Positions 17,732-26,852 of a DNA stretch of 64,000 bases are shown in pieces. The first letter of the stretch is position 1. The number at the start of each line of letters is the position of its first letter. Source of the stretch: Halomarina oriensis. GTDB taxonomy: Archaea; Halobacteriota; Halobacteria; Halobacteriales; Haloarculaceae. Position numbers and translations under genes: made by a program. Where the stretch lies: positions 434,001 to 498,000 of the forward strand of contig NZ_WSZK01000015.1 in NCBI RefSeq assembly GCF_009791395.1, given 5' to 3'. The notes beneath the pieces are model-generated. The model ran no database searches, was not told the DNA's origin, and saw only the letters and a list, made by a program, of their open reading frames with translations.

Positions 17732-18490
17732 TCAGTCGCCGGTCGTCAGCACCCGCGTGATGCGCTCGCCGTCGTCGACGGCGATGGCCCACGCGTCGCT
17801 CACGGCACGGTCACCGAGCACGTGTTCGGGGACGAGGGGTGCGGGGACGGGGTCGAAGCCGGCCCGTCGCATCGCGCGGTAGCTAGCGTAGACGCCGAGC
17901 AGGTGGCCGGTCACGTCCGTGACGTGAAGGCGCTTGTCGGCCGCACGGCGGTACGAGTACGGAAACGCGTCGGCAGGCGGGGCACGGAGTGTCTCGACGG
18001 AGTCCAACCGGGCGACGACCTGTTCGTCGTCGTAACACACCAGTCGGACGTTGCCCTGGCCGACGGGGACCTCCTCCCAGCGGTAGTCGGGGCGGTAGGC
18101 ACGCCACGCGGCGAGTCCGCCGTGTTCGAGGCGGACACGGTCGAGCGAGGGGTAGAACTCGCGGTGGCCGTCGGTCGCACGGCGGACGAAGGCCGGCGAG
18201 GAGAGGACGTCGTGTGCGTCGGCCGCGACGGTCGGTGTGGCGACGAACAGACAGCGACGACCCTCGCGGGCGGCCCCCGCGACGCGTTCGAGGACGGTCG
18301 TCGGGTCGGCCTCCGAGAGACGCTCGATGGCGAGCGAACGGTCGTCGGCGGGGAGCGAGTCGCTCAGGCGTGCCCCGGTCCGTGGCGTCGCCACCGCGTC
18401 CGGTTCCCCCCGGTCGGTCGAGCGTGTGACGTCGAACCCCCGACTGCGGACGTACCGCACGCCGTCGTCGAGAGCGTCGCTGGTGGCCAT
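17732..18490 (-). CDS. Conserved haloarchaeal protein, function unknown
   Basis: This 252-residue soluble acidic protein was read from ATG 18490. The frame continues to 18640, but that part covers the mcm promoter and looks non-coding. It contains alternating helices and strands, for example ARLSDSLPADDRSLAIERL and GRRCLFVATPTVAADAHDVL. The second phrase, a basic loop then a hydrophobic strand, hints at a nucleotide-binding-like fold, but no Walker motif is present. It diverges from mcm across 143 bases. I cannot assign a function. Confidence 0.65.
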   Translation of the reverse strand: MATSDALDDGVRYVRSRGFDVTRSTDRGEPDAVATPRTGARLSDSLPADDRSLAIERLSEADPTTVLERVAGAAREGRRCLFVATPTVAADAHDVLSSPAFVRRATDGHREFYPSLDRVRLEHGGLAAWRAYRPDYRWEEVPVGQGNVRLVCYDDEQVVARLDSVETLRAPPADAFPYSYRRAADKRLHVTDVTGHLLGVYASYRAMRRAGFDPVPAPLVPEHVLGDRAVSDAWAIAVDDGERITRVLTTGD

Positions 18491-18633
18491 CGAGAGCACT
18501 ACGACTCCTGCTGGCAAGAACTGTACGACGGCGGCAGGGCCCCGGCACGAACCGCCACGACCACCGTAGTTCACGTTCACTTCCGGGTCGCTCTTTGCGA
18601 ACCTTCTTGTCTGATTAGGCGATACCGACGGTA

Positions 18634-21600
18634 ATGGCACAGGCGGAGAACACCGACATCATCGACGACTTCGAGGAGTTCTACCGCAACTACTACCGGA
18701 ACGACATCGGTGAACTCGCGCGGAAGTACCCCAACGAGCAGCGCTCGCTCTACATCTCCTACGACGACCTCTATCGCTTCGACCAGGACCTCGCCGACCA
18801 GTACCGCAACCAGCCAGGACAGCTCCAGGAGTACGCCGAGGAGGCGCTCAGACTGTACGACCTGCCCGTCGACGTCTCGCTCGGGCAGGCTCACGTCCGT
18901 ATCCACGAACTCGACCAGGTGACCGACATCCGGGACATCCGGGCGCGTCACCGGGGGCAGCTCATCGCGGTCCGGGGCATCGTCCGGAAGGCGACCAACG
19001 TCCGTCCGAAGATACAGCAGGCGGCCTTCGAGTGTCAGCGCTGCGGTACGCTCACCCGCATCCCCCAGACCGGCGGCGACTTCCAGGAACCCCACGAGTG
19101 CGGTGGCTGTGAACGACAGGGGCCGTTTCGCATCAACTTCGACCAGTCGGAGTTCGTCGACGCCCAGAAGATTCGCGTCCAGGAGTCCCCCGAGGGACTG
19201 CGTGGCGGGGAGACCCCACAGAACATCGACGTCCACATCGAGGACGACGTCACCGGGAAGGTGACCGCCGGCGACCACGTCAACGTCACCGGCATCCTCA
19301 GGCTCGACCAGCAGGAGTCCGGGCAGAAGAAGTCCGCCATGTTCGACGTGTTCATGGACGGCATCGCCGTCGAGATCGAGGACGAGCAGTTCGAGGAGAT
19401 GGACATCACCGACGAGGAGAAGCGGAAAATCGTCGCGCTGTCGGACGACGACAGCATCTACGAGCAGATGGTCGGGTCGATGGCGCCCTCCATCTGGGGG
19501 TTCGAACAGGAGAAACTCGCCATCATCCTCCAGTTGTTCTCGGGAGTCACGAAACACCTCCCCGACGGCTCCCGGATTCGTGGCGACTTCCACATGCTCC
19601 TGATAGGGGACCCCGGGACGGGGAAATGCGTCGCCGGAGACACTCGCGTTACGCTCGACGACGGCTCCGAGGTACCGATTCGCGAGCTCGTCGAATCGAA
19701 TCTCGACGATCCGAAGCCCGTCGACGACGGCGTCTGGGACGCGGTCAATTTCGACGTCCCGTCGATGGGCGACGACGGGTCGTTGACGATGCAGCGGGCG
19801 ACGAAAGTCTGGAAGCGAGAGGCCCCCAAACAGCTCTACCGAATCCGGACTGAGAGTGGTCGCGAAGTCGACGTGACGCCTTCTCATCCGCTGTTCGTCG
19901 GGCGCGACGGTGGAACCGAACCGGTCGTCGCCGAGAATCTCGACGAAGGGCAGTTTATCGCCGTTCCGCGGTCGTTACCGACGATGGGTGACGATTCGCT
20001 GGACATTTCGACTCGACGGTCGCAGGCCAACAACGCCGTCAGACTCGACGTTCCAGATCGACTGACGCCGTGGTTCGCTCGACTCCTCGGATTCGTCATC
20101 GCGGAAGGGTACGTCCAGCGTCGAGACGGCGGCAGCGCAACGACCTACGTTACGAACGACGACCGCGAGATTCTCGACGACGTCACGAACGCACTGGAGC
20201 GACTCGGGTTGAATCCGAACGAGCGCAGCCCACACGGTGGGAAGACCGCTCGTGAAATCGTCTGCTCGTCGAGTGAACTCGCGAGTCTCTTCGAGGAACT
20301 CGAACCGGCGATGCTTGCAGGGTCGAACGAACAGCGTGTTCCACCCGCGATACTGCGGGCCACTCGACCGGCCAAACGGGGGTTCCTGCAGGCGTTCGTC
20401 GACGCAGAGGGGACCGTCTCACCGAAGCAACGCGAAGTGAGCGTCTCTTCGACCAGTCGAGAACTCCTCGAAGCGGTCAGGAGTCTGCTCCTCGCGTTCG
20501 GCATCGATTCGCAGCTTCGGTCGAAGGCAGGTGGGAGCTATCGACTTCGCATCAGCGGCGATGACTTCGCGCGATACGTCGGGCGTATCGGCTTCGTTAC
20601 CGAACGCAAGCAGTCCGCTGCCGAGGCGATGGTCGACTCGACGTCGAACACGAACCACGACGTGATTCCTGCCGTAGGAGCCACGCTACGAGACGTCAGG
20701 GAATCGCTCGGATCGACACAGGCAGACTGTGGGCTGCCACGAAGCACGTACCAGCACTACGAACGCGGCGACCGTAACCCGAGTCGAGAGAGCCTGAAAA
20801 CGGTCGTCGAGACGTTCGGGAGTGAACTCGACGACACGGTCAACGTGGTGGCAGACGGTGGTGTCGACGCTGCTGCTACGACGCTCGACAGACTCGGCGC
20901 GATGGCGAACGACGACATCGCGTGGGACCGTATCGAATCCATCGAACCCGTCGAGTCGAACGACGAGTGGGTTTACGACCTCGAAATCGAAGGAACGCAC
21001 AACTATCTCACGAACAACGTCGTCTCGCACAACTCCCAACTCCTCCAGTACGTCCGGTCTATCGCTCCGCGCTCTGTGTACACCTCCGGTAAAGGGTCGT
21101 CCAGTGCGGGTCTCACGGCCGCCGCCGTGCGCGACGACTTCGGCGAGGGCCAGCAGTGGTCGCTCGAAGCCGGTGCGCTCGTCCTCGCCGACCAGGGTAT
21201 CGCGGCGGTGGACGAACTCGACAAGATGCGCCCCGAGGACCGCTCGGCGATGCACGAAGCGCTAGAGCAGCAGTCCATCTCGATTTCCAAGGCCGGCATC
21301 AACGCCACCCTCAAGTCGCGCTGTTCGTTGCTCGGCGCGGCGAACCCGAAGTACGGCCGGTTCGACGAGTACGAACCCATCGCCGAGCAGATCGACCTCG
21401 AACCGGCGCTCGTCTCGCGGTTCGATCTCATCTTCACGGTGACGGACAAACCCGACGCCGACCGTGACCGCGACCTCGCCGACCACATCCTGACGACGAA
21501 CTACGCCGGGGAACTCCACACCCACCGCACCGAGAACGCCACCTCGAACTACTCCGACGACGAGGTCGAGAAGATAACCGAGACGGTCGAACCGGCCATC

Positions 21601-22137
21601 GACGCCGACTTCCTCCGGAAGTACATCGCCTACGCGAAACGCACCTGCTTCCCCGTCATGACCGAGGAGGCGAAAGGGGAGATCGAGCAGTTCTACGTCG
21701 ACCTGCGAGCACAGGGCACCGACGGCGACTCACCCGTGCCCGTCACCGCCCGGAAACTGGAGGGCCTCGTGCGTCTCGCGGAAGCCTCCGCCCGCGTCCG
21801 TCTCTCGGACCGCGTCGAGGTCGAGGACTCGAAACGCGTCATCGACATCGTTCGCTCGTCGCTGGAGGACATCGGGATGGACCCCGAGACCGGCGAGTTC
21901 GACGCCGACATCGTCGAGACGGGGCGTTCGAAGACCCAGCGCGACCGCGTGCGCTCGATCAAGGACATCATCCGCGACGTCGAGACCGAGTACGACGACG
22001 GCGCACCCGTCGAGGAGGTGCTCGACCAGGCCGAGGCCGCCGGCATCGAACGCTCGAAGGCCGAACACGAGATCGAGAAACTCCGGCGACAGGGCGACGT
22101 CTACGAACCGAGTCAGGACCACCTGCGGACGGTCTGA
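18634..22137 (+). CDS. mcm: Replicative helicase MCM, interrupted by an intein
   Basis: The precursor has 1167 residues; removing the 469-residue intein leaves a 698-residue MCM, the usual haloarchaeal size. The N-terminal domain has a zinc motif (CQRC at about 134 and CGGC). The AAA+ core has Walker A GDPGTGK at 325-331, split by the intein before Ser-Gln-Leu-Leu, Walker B AVDELDKM near 859, and an arginine-finger SRFDLIF. A winged-helix domain ends the protein. The hexamer unwinds DNA at replication forks. Until the intein splices, the P-loop is broken, so helicase activity depends on splicing. Confidence 0.97.
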   Translation: MAQAENTDIIDDFEEFYRNYYRNDIGELARKYPNEQRSLYISYDDLYRFDQDLADQYRNQPGQLQEYAEEALRLYDLPVDVSLGQAHVRIHELDQVTDIRDIRARHRGQLIAVRGIVRKATNVRPKIQQAAFECQRCGTLTRIPQTGGDFQEPHECGGCERQGPFRINFDQSEFVDAQKIRVQESPEGLRGGETPQNIDVHIEDDVTGKVTAGDHVNVTGILRLDQQESGQKKSAMFDVFMDGIAVEIEDEQFEEMDITDEEKRKIVALSDDDSIYEQMVGSMAPSIWGFEQEKLAIILQLFSGVTKHLPDGSRIRGDFHMLLIGDPGTGKCVAGDTRVTLDDGSEVPIRELVESNLDDPKPVDDGVWDAVNFDVPSMGDDGSLTMQRATKVWKREAPKQLYRIRTESGREVDVTPSHPLFVGRDGGTEPVVAENLDEGQFIAVPRSLPTMGDDSLDISTRRSQANNAVRLDVPDRLTPWFARLLGFVIAEGYVQRRDGGSATTYVTNDDREILDDVTNALERLGLNPNERSPHGGKTAREIVCSSSELASLFEELEPAMLAGSNEQRVPPAILRATRPAKRGFLQAFVDAEGTVSPKQREVSVSSTSRELLEAVRSLLLAFGIDSQLRSKAGGSYRLRISGDDFARYVGRIGFVTERKQSAAEAMVDSTSNTNHDVIPAVGATLRDVRESLGSTQADCGLPRSTYQHYERGDRNPSRESLKTVVETFGSELDDTVNVVADGGVDAAATTLDRLGAMANDDIAWDRIESIEPVESNDEWVYDLEIEGTHNYLTNNVVSHNSQLLQYVRSIAPRSVYTSGKGSSSAGLTAAAVRDDFGEGQQWSLEAGALVLADQGIAAVDELDKMRPEDRSAMHEALEQQSISISKAGINATLKSRCSLLGAANPKYGRFDEYEPIAEQIDLEPALVSRFDLIFTVTDKPDADRDRDLADHILTTNYAGELHTHRTENATSNYSDDEVEKITETVEPAIDADFLRKYIAYAKRTCFPVMTEEAKGEIEQFYVDLRAQGTDGDSPVPVTARKLEGLVRLAEASARVRLSDRVEVEDSKRVIDIVRSSLEDIGMDPETGEFDADIVETGRSKTQRDRVRSIKDIIRDVETEYDDGAPVEEVLDQAEAAGIERSKAEHEIEKLRRQGDVYEPSQDHLRTV
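19627..21033 (+). other. Intein in the MCM Walker A loop, with LAGLIDADG endonuclease
   Basis: Precursor residues 332-800 form the intein. It begins Cys (CVAGDTRVTLDDGS, block A), has the block B TPSHPLF, and ends GTHNYLTNNVVSHN with the usual His-Asn; the next extein residue is Ser. Two dodecapeptide motifs of a homing endonuclease are present, LLGFVIAEGYV and FLQAFVDAEG, each keeping an acidic catalytic residue. Between the endonuclease and block F sits an extra helix-turn-helix-like segment at about 685-735 (ESLGSTQADCGLPRSTYQHY). Codon use is less GC-biased than in the exteins. Confidence 0.93.
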
Positions 22138-22146
22138 GGACTCGGC

Positions 22147-22755
22147 TCAGTTCCCGGAGTCGTCGTGCAGTGCCGCGTCCAGTTCCCTCTCCGTCAGCTC
22201 GGTGAGCGCCCGCGGTTCGTCGGGCGGCCCCGACGTGTCGTCCTCGGCACCGTCGAGCGTCCGCTGCCACCACTGGACGTCGTGCCACGCGCCGTGTTTG
22301 TAGCCCGCTCGCTCGAACGTGCCGACGGGCGCGAACCCCATCGAGTCGTGCAGGCCAGCACTCGCGGCGTTTGGGACGGTCATGCCGGCGTAGACGGTCC
22401 GATAGTTCTGTCGAGCCAGCAGGTCGAACAGCGCGGTGTAGAGCGTCCGGCCGACACCGGAGCGGTGGCTGTCGCGGGCGACGTAGACCGAACACTCGGC
22501 GCTCCAGCGGTAGGCCGGTCGTGACTGGAACGGTCCCGCGTACGCGTAGCCCACGACACCGGCGTCCGTCCCGGCGACTAACCACGGATACTGCGGGAGT
22601 GTCGCGTCGATTCGCTCGCGCAACTCGTCGGCCGACGGCGGGTCGCCCTCGAAGGAGATGGCCGTCTCCTCGACGAACGGCGCGTAGATTCGGCGTATCG
22701 CGGGCGCGTCGTCGGGGCTGGCGAGTCGGCGGCGAACGTCGGCAGAGGCGGGCAT
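22147..22755 (-). CDS. GNAT-family N-acetyltransferase (phosphinothricin acetyltransferase-like)
   Basis: This 202-residue protein transfers acetyl from acetyl-CoA to an amine. It shows the Pat-like GNAT pattern: IRRIYAPFVEETAISFE near the N-terminus, VVGYAYAGPFQSRPAYRWSA, a CoA-loop HRSGVGRTLY, and NAASAGLHDSMGFAPVGTF. The last 40 residues after the domain are an acidic tail not found in the bacterial enzymes. Such enzymes often act on methionine sulfone or similar compounds; the real substrate is unknown. It is convergent with mcm, with a gap of 9 bases. Confidence 0.85.
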   Translation of the reverse strand: MPASADVRRRLASPDDAPAIRRIYAPFVEETAISFEGDPPSADELRERIDATLPQYPWLVAGTDAGVVGYAYAGPFQSRPAYRWSAECSVYVARDSHRSGVGRTLYTALFDLLARQNYRTVYAGMTVPNAASAGLHDSMGFAPVGTFERAGYKHGAWHDVQWWQRTLDGAEDDTSGPPDEPRALTELTERELDAALHDDSGN

Positions 22756-22818
22756 GCAGGGAGGACCACGCGAGTCGGCAAACCAGTGGTGCCGTCGTGT
22801 CCGCTCACCGGGACGCGC

Positions 22819-23586
22819 TCACATCTCCTGTTCCGTCGGGCGAATCAGCAGTTCGTTGACCGAGACGTTCGCGGGTTGTGTGACGGCGTAGACGATGCCA
22901 GCGGCGATGTCGTCGGGTGCGAGCGCGTCCATCGACGCCACCATCTCCTTGGCTCCCTCTCGTTCGTCCTCGTCGGGGATGTGCTGCTGGAGTTCGGTGT
23001 CGACGGCCCCCGGTTCGACGAGCGTCGTGCGGATACCGTCGCCACAGAGGTCCTTCCGGACGGACTCGGTGAAGCCGTTGACGCCGAACTTCGTCCCGTT
23101 GTACGCGGCGTGGCTCGGGTAGGCGTGGCGGCCGGCGACGGACGAGAGCTGGACGACGTGGCCCCGGCCGTCGCCCGTCTCCTGCATCTTCGGGACGGCG
23201 AACCGCGTCGCCTTCATCAGACCCAGCAGGTTCACCTCGACCATCTGCTCGAAGTGGTCGGTGTCGGACGCCTGGAACGGTTCGTTGAGCATCACGCCGG
23301 CGTTGTTGAGGAGGACGTCGAGTCGGCCGAACTCCTCGACGGCCGTGTCGACGAGGCTCCGTACCTGCTCTTCTTCGGCCACGTCCGTCGGGACGACCAG
23401 CGCGTCGCCGCCCTCGTCTTCGATGTCGTCGGCCAGCGTCCGGAGGTCGTCCTCGCGGCGGGCGGCGAGGACGACGCTCGCGCCCTCGTCGGCCAGCACG
23501 CGTGCGGTGGCTTCGCCGATACCCGAGGAGGCACCGGTGACGATTGCGACACGGTCTGTGAGGTCCGTCGGTGAGACGTCGACCAT
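22819..23586 (-). CDS. SDR-family NAD(P)-dependent oxidoreductase
   Basis: This 255-residue protein is a classical short-chain dehydrogenase. The cofactor motif GASSGIGEATA, LNNAGV, the active-site Ser (LSSVAG) and the Tyr-x-x-x-Lys motif (YNGTK) are all intact. Similarity in layout to YdfG/3-hydroxy acid dehydrogenase-type enzymes is suggested by LARREDDL after the second strand. The substrate is unknown. I used ATG 23586; a longer frame upstream would cover the promoter. Confidence 0.85.
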   Translation of the reverse strand: MVDVSPTDLTDRVAIVTGASSGIGEATARVLADEGASVVLAARREDDLRTLADDIEDEGGDALVVPTDVAEEEQVRSLVDTAVEEFGRLDVLLNNAGVMLNEPFQASDTDHFEQMVEVNLLGLMKATRFAVPKMQETGDGRGHVVQLSSVAGRHAYPSHAAYNGTKFGVNGFTESVRKDLCGDGIRTTLVEPGAVDTELQQHIPDEDEREGAKEMVASMDALAPDDIAAGIVYAVTQPANVSVNELLIRPTEQEM

Positions 23587-23692
23587 ACCGAACGGAGGAG
23601 CGTGGGACGGAAAACGCCGGGCGAGGCGGGGGCGATTGCCGGTGTCACACGGCGGCCGAACCTGTATCCGTCCCCGTGACCTACGTGGCCCC

Positions 23693-23998
23693 ATGATAAC
23701 ACGCGTCGTTCTCTCGCATCCCGAGGCGCTGAGCAGTTGGGGTCGTCAGCAGATAGCGACGACACACTTCCGCGCGTGGCTCGGACGTACCCACGACACC
23801 TTCGAGGAGGGCGAGCAGTTCGAGGAGTTCGCCGACGTGGGCTGTTGTGGGGACGCGCTCCACATCCCGTTCGTCGTCGAGGCGGTGGAGGGGAGCGGCG
23901 AGGTGACCCGCGAGACGGCCGTCGAGTACGTCGAACGGACGGGGTGTGACTTCGCGGGTGGGTGGGAGGTGCAGAGTCGGGCCGGGCCGTCGACCTGA
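23693..23998 (+). CDS. Small conserved haloarchaeal protein, function unknown
   Basis: This 101-residue protein reads from ATG 23693. It is acidic in the middle (FEEGEQFEEFADVGCCGDAL) with a Cys-Cys pair, and contains hydrophobic strand-like segments (IPFVVEAVEG). It diverges from the SDR gene with a 106-base gap between starts. The size and composition are typical of small single-domain haloarchaeal proteins. I do not know a function. Confidence 0.65.
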   Translation: MITRVVLSHPEALSSWGRQQIATTHFRAWLGRTHDTFEEGEQFEEFADVGCCGDALHIPFVVEAVEGSGEVTRETAVEYVERTGCDFAGGWEVQSRAGPST

Positions 23999-24496
23999 CG
24001 CCGTCCGGACCGCCGGAGAGCCCCGGTGTGTCGGCCCCTCACGCCAGCGGCGAACGCCGGTGGCCCGGCCGCGACGCCTCCGCGTCGCCGTGTCCGGGAA
24101 CCGCCCCCACGACCAGTGTTCCGACGAGACCCACCAGCGCGAGCGTTCGTCGAAGACGGGACGACTCCGACACCGAAGACGGCGGTCCGGCCAGCGATGC
24201 CGTACCGGGTCCGTCGCTGCCGGCCAGTGGCCGCCACGAACACGCCTGCGACGGCCGGTGAGAGCGACTGCGGGAGTGCGGCGGTCACACCGGCGATAAA
24301 CTACTGGCTGCGATAGCAAACGGGGCATCGGCGCGAGGAGAGCGGCCGGGGACACGGGTCGTCCGGTCGTCGAACCGTCGAGCGGCGTCACGGCGGTACA
24401 CGGTTCGCGTCGACGCTCGCGCCCGACGGGCAGCGTCGCTGGACAGTCCGAAGCGACGGGAAGCGCTTTTGTGCCGCCGGCCGTGAGCGTCGGTCG
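23999..24496. other. Mostly non-coding 498-base gap
   Basis: No gene on the plus strand is convincing here; the open frames are Arg/Pro-rich in the way of random GC-rich DNA. One weak minus-strand candidate is listed separately. The last 100 bases before the next start should contain its promoter. Confidence 0.5.
24039..24173 (-). CDS. Possible small membrane-anchored or exported peptide (weak)
   Basis: A GTG-started frame of 44 codons reads MSESSRLRRTLALVGLVGTL and continues VVGAVPGHGDAEAS before an Arg-rich end. It has the layout of a signal peptide or single anchor: basic, then 15 hydrophobic residues, then AVPGHGDA as a possible cleavage region. No ribosome-binding site or homologue is known to me. 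It could be chance. Confidence 0.22.
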   Translation of the reverse strand: MSESSRLRRTLALVGLVGTLVVGAVPGHGDAEASRPGHRRSPLA

Positions 24497-24769
24497 ATGG
24501 ACCGGATTTCGGCGCTTCGGAACGTCGAGGACGCGCTGAGCGAGTTCGAGGCCGGCGAAAGCGACCTCGCGTCCATGGAGCGTCGCGTCCGGGGTGTGTT
24601 GCGCACCTACGCCACCGAGTTCGCCGAGCAGGACGCGTACCGTGCGAGCGGCGCGGAGGGCGTCGACGGCGTCGTGGTCCTCGCGTCCTCACCCTCGGAG
24701 GCCCGCGAACGGGCCGCCGACCTCACGGGCGTCGACCGGGGGTCGGTGTCCGTCGACCGCGTGGAGTGA
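24497..24769 (+). CDS. Small conserved haloarchaeal protein, function unknown
   Basis: This 90-residue acidic protein has long helices at the N-terminus (ALRNVEDALSEFEAGESDL) and a strand-helix-strand end (GVVVLASSPSEARERAADL then SVSVDRVE). It opens a run of same-strand genes reaching 27505, conserved together in haloarchaea around a MinD-like ATPase and a TFB. No motif points to an enzymatic role. Confidence 0.7.
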   Translation: MDRISALRNVEDALSEFEAGESDLASMERRVRGVLRTYATEFAEQDAYRASGAEGVDGVVVLASSPSEARERAADLTGVDRGSVSVDRVE

Positions 24770-24837
24770 CTCCCCCGGTCGGAGGATTCGAGGCCGACTA
24801 CACATCATTTTAGTGCAACGAGTCGTGAACCTCTCGC

Positions 24838-25176
24838 GTGTTGCTCGTCGTCGCCTACTCGCGGGCCGCGCGCACGTCGCTGCGGAACGTCCACAGAAGT
24901 CACGAGGAGAGCGTCGTCCGACGGTTCGGTCGCGTCGCACTGTTCGAGTTCACCGAACTCGGGGCCTTCCTCGCGCTTCGACTGCGGGCGAAGCATCCGG
25001 AGGACGTTGCCGTCGACCGTGTCGAACCGTTCAACGAGTTCGAGGCCGTCCCCGAGTCGGTTCGGGACGCCGCGGCCGCCTACGAAGCACGAGAGCGCGA
25101 GAGCCTCCCGTACACGGCCTTCGCGGCGGACCGGGAGTACCCGCTTCCCGAGACGATGGCCGGCCGCGACCTATGA
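24838..25176 (+). CDS. Conserved haloarchaeal protein, function unknown
   Basis: This 112-residue protein starts with GTG at 24838, 68 bases after the previous stop, with an AT-rich patch (catcattttag) in between that may be a promoter. The sequence is MLLVVAYSRAARTSLRNVHR followed by a hydrophobic core (RVALFEFTELGAFLALRL) and an acidic C-terminus. The stop overlaps the next ATG (ATGA), so it is coupled to the coiled-coil gene. Function unknown. Confidence 0.72.
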   Translation: MLLVVAYSRAARTSLRNVHRSHEESVVRRFGRVALFEFTELGAFLALRLRAKHPEDVAVDRVEPFNEFEAVPESVRDAAAAYEARERESLPYTAFAADREYPLPETMAGRDL

Positions 25177-25985
25177 GGCTCACGCTGGACGAAGACCGGG
25201 AGACGGACGCCGCCGACCTCGACGGCCGAGTCGCTCGGTCGGAGGTGCTCGCGGCCGTCCGCGGCGAGCGGGCGTGGCTGGACTGTCCCGAACCGGGACC
25301 CCTGTTCGAGCGAGTCGGAGCGGTCACCCCCGAACTGGCGGTTCGCCCACGGACCGCACTCGCCGTCGCCGCGCGGTCCCGCGGAGTGACCGCACCACAG
25401 GACGAGGAGATACGCCGACTCCGGTCTCGGCTGGAACCGCTCGACGGCGACGACGACGACGTCGAGACGGCGACACACCGACGGCGACTGGCCGAGACGA
25501 GCGAGGGCGTCGACCGACTCCGCGAGCGAGTCGCGCGCCTCCAGGGTCGAATCGCCGCACTCCGCGAGCACGAGGACGGTTCGAGCGACGCCGAGGCCGA
25601 CCTCACGACGGCGCTGACGGCGCTCACCGAGCACGAGACCGAGCAGGTCGCCGCTCGTCAGGCGCTCGACCACGCCCGCGAGCGACGACGTGACCGACAC
25701 GACCGCCGAGAGGAACGGCGGCGACTCGACGATCGCCTCGCCAACCGCGAGCGGGCGGCGCGACGCCACCTCGTCGAGCGGGTCGAACCGGAGTTCAGGG
25801 CGGCGGTCGGGGCGCTCGACGGACCGGACGCTCGGGAGACGCCGTTCGAGGCGTCGCCGGTGACCGCCGCGCTCGCCGTCTACCGCGTCGGCGACCCGGC
25901 CGCGCCGGTCGTCCTCGACTGCGACCGGTTCCCCGACGCGCGGACGGCCGCCGACTGGCTCGACACAGCCGTGCTCCGGGTCTGA
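25173..25985 (+). CDS. Coiled-coil protein of haloarchaea, function unknown
   Basis: This 270-residue protein has a short globular N-terminus, then a long charged helical region at about residues 85-200 rich in Glu, Arg, Leu and Ala (RLRERVARLQGRIAALREHE, ARQALDHARERRRDRHDRRE) that should form a coiled coil, and a C-terminal alpha/beta end (ALAVYRVGDPAAPVVLDCD). The start overlaps the preceding stop. Lying beside a MinD-like ATPase it may be a structural or positioning partner, but that is inference from neighbourhood only. Confidence 0.7.
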   Translation: MRLTLDEDRETDAADLDGRVARSEVLAAVRGERAWLDCPEPGPLFERVGAVTPELAVRPRTALAVAARSRGVTAPQDEEIRRLRSRLEPLDGDDDDVETATHRRRLAETSEGVDRLRERVARLQGRIAALREHEDGSSDAEADLTTALTALTEHETEQVAARQALDHARERRRDRHDRREERRRLDDRLANRERAARRHLVERVEPEFRAAVGALDGPDARETPFEASPVTAALAVYRVGDPAAPVVLDCDRFPDARTAADWLDTAVLRV

Positions 25986-26030
25986 CACACCGCCCGGAGT
26001 TTATCAACCACGACGGTACCAGCGCCGGCC

Positions 26031-26852
26031 ATGAACGCCGAGTGGACGACACGCCACTGCGCCGACCGAACACTGATCGAGGTGACGCTCACGAGCGACC
26101 GACCGCGACGGGTTCGGGTCGAACCGACCGGCGACCCGACGCTCCACCCGCCACGGACCGGGGGGATCCCCGACGCCGGATGGGACGACACCGGCTTCTC
26201 GGGGGTCGTCGACGGCCGACTCGGTCTGGGGTTCGCCGTCACGGACCCCACCGACTCCCCGCCCGTCACCGTCGACTGGCGCGGCCCGCCCGACGACGAC
26301 CCGACCTTCGAGGGCCACCCCGACGTACCACGCGTCGAGGCGACCACGGACGGTGTCCTCCGGACGCTTTCGGACCCACGGCCACCACGAGCAGCGCTCC
26401 CGACAACGGCGACGAGCGGAGAGGCCACGTCCGCGACCGACCGCGAACACGGGACCGGCGAGGAGGCGGAGCGCGACGCCTCGGACCGGCCGACGCCCGA
26501 GCGACCCTCGGCGGCGACGGACGGAGCGTCACCGATACGGGAGACGAGCGACGGTGCCACCAAGGACGAACCGAGCGACGACACGCCGTCTACCGGGGTC
26601 GACCTCGCGGCGGTCGAGCGCCGTCTGGAACTGGCCGAGCGACTCGCGGCGGCCGAGACGCTGACGGCGGCGAGCGCCGCCGTCGCCGCCGCGGGCGGTA
26701 TCGACGGGGTCCGCGCACTCGACGGACACCTCGCTGCGGACCGTGACCGCCTCCGGGCACTGGCAGAGCGCGTCGAGACCCTCGGAGACCGCGTCGACTC
26801 GGTCGACCTCCCGGTCGAGACGCTCGCCCGTATCGGCGGTGAGCGACCGTGA
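26031..26852 (+). CDS. Conserved haloarchaeal protein with disordered middle
   Basis: This 273-residue protein has a beta-rich N-terminal domain (residues 1-110; for example LIEVTLTSDRPRRVRVEPTG), a low-complexity Thr/Ser/Asp/Glu/Arg linker at about 115-190, and a helical C-terminal segment (AAVERRLELAERLAAAETL). The architecture suggests two binding modules joined by a flexible tether. Its stop overlaps the GTG of the MinD-like gene, so the two proteins are made together. No family with a known function is recognised. Confidence 0.7.
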   Translation: MNAEWTTRHCADRTLIEVTLTSDRPRRVRVEPTGDPTLHPPRTGGIPDAGWDDTGFSGVVDGRLGLGFAVTDPTDSPPVTVDWRGPPDDDPTFEGHPDVPRVEATTDGVLRTLSDPRPPRAALPTTATSGEATSATDREHGTGEEAERDASDRPTPERPSAATDGASPIRETSDGATKDEPSDDTPSTGVDLAAVERRLELAERLAAAETLTAASAAVAAAGGIDGVRALDGHLAADRDRLRALAERVETLGDRVDSVDLPVETLARIGGERP

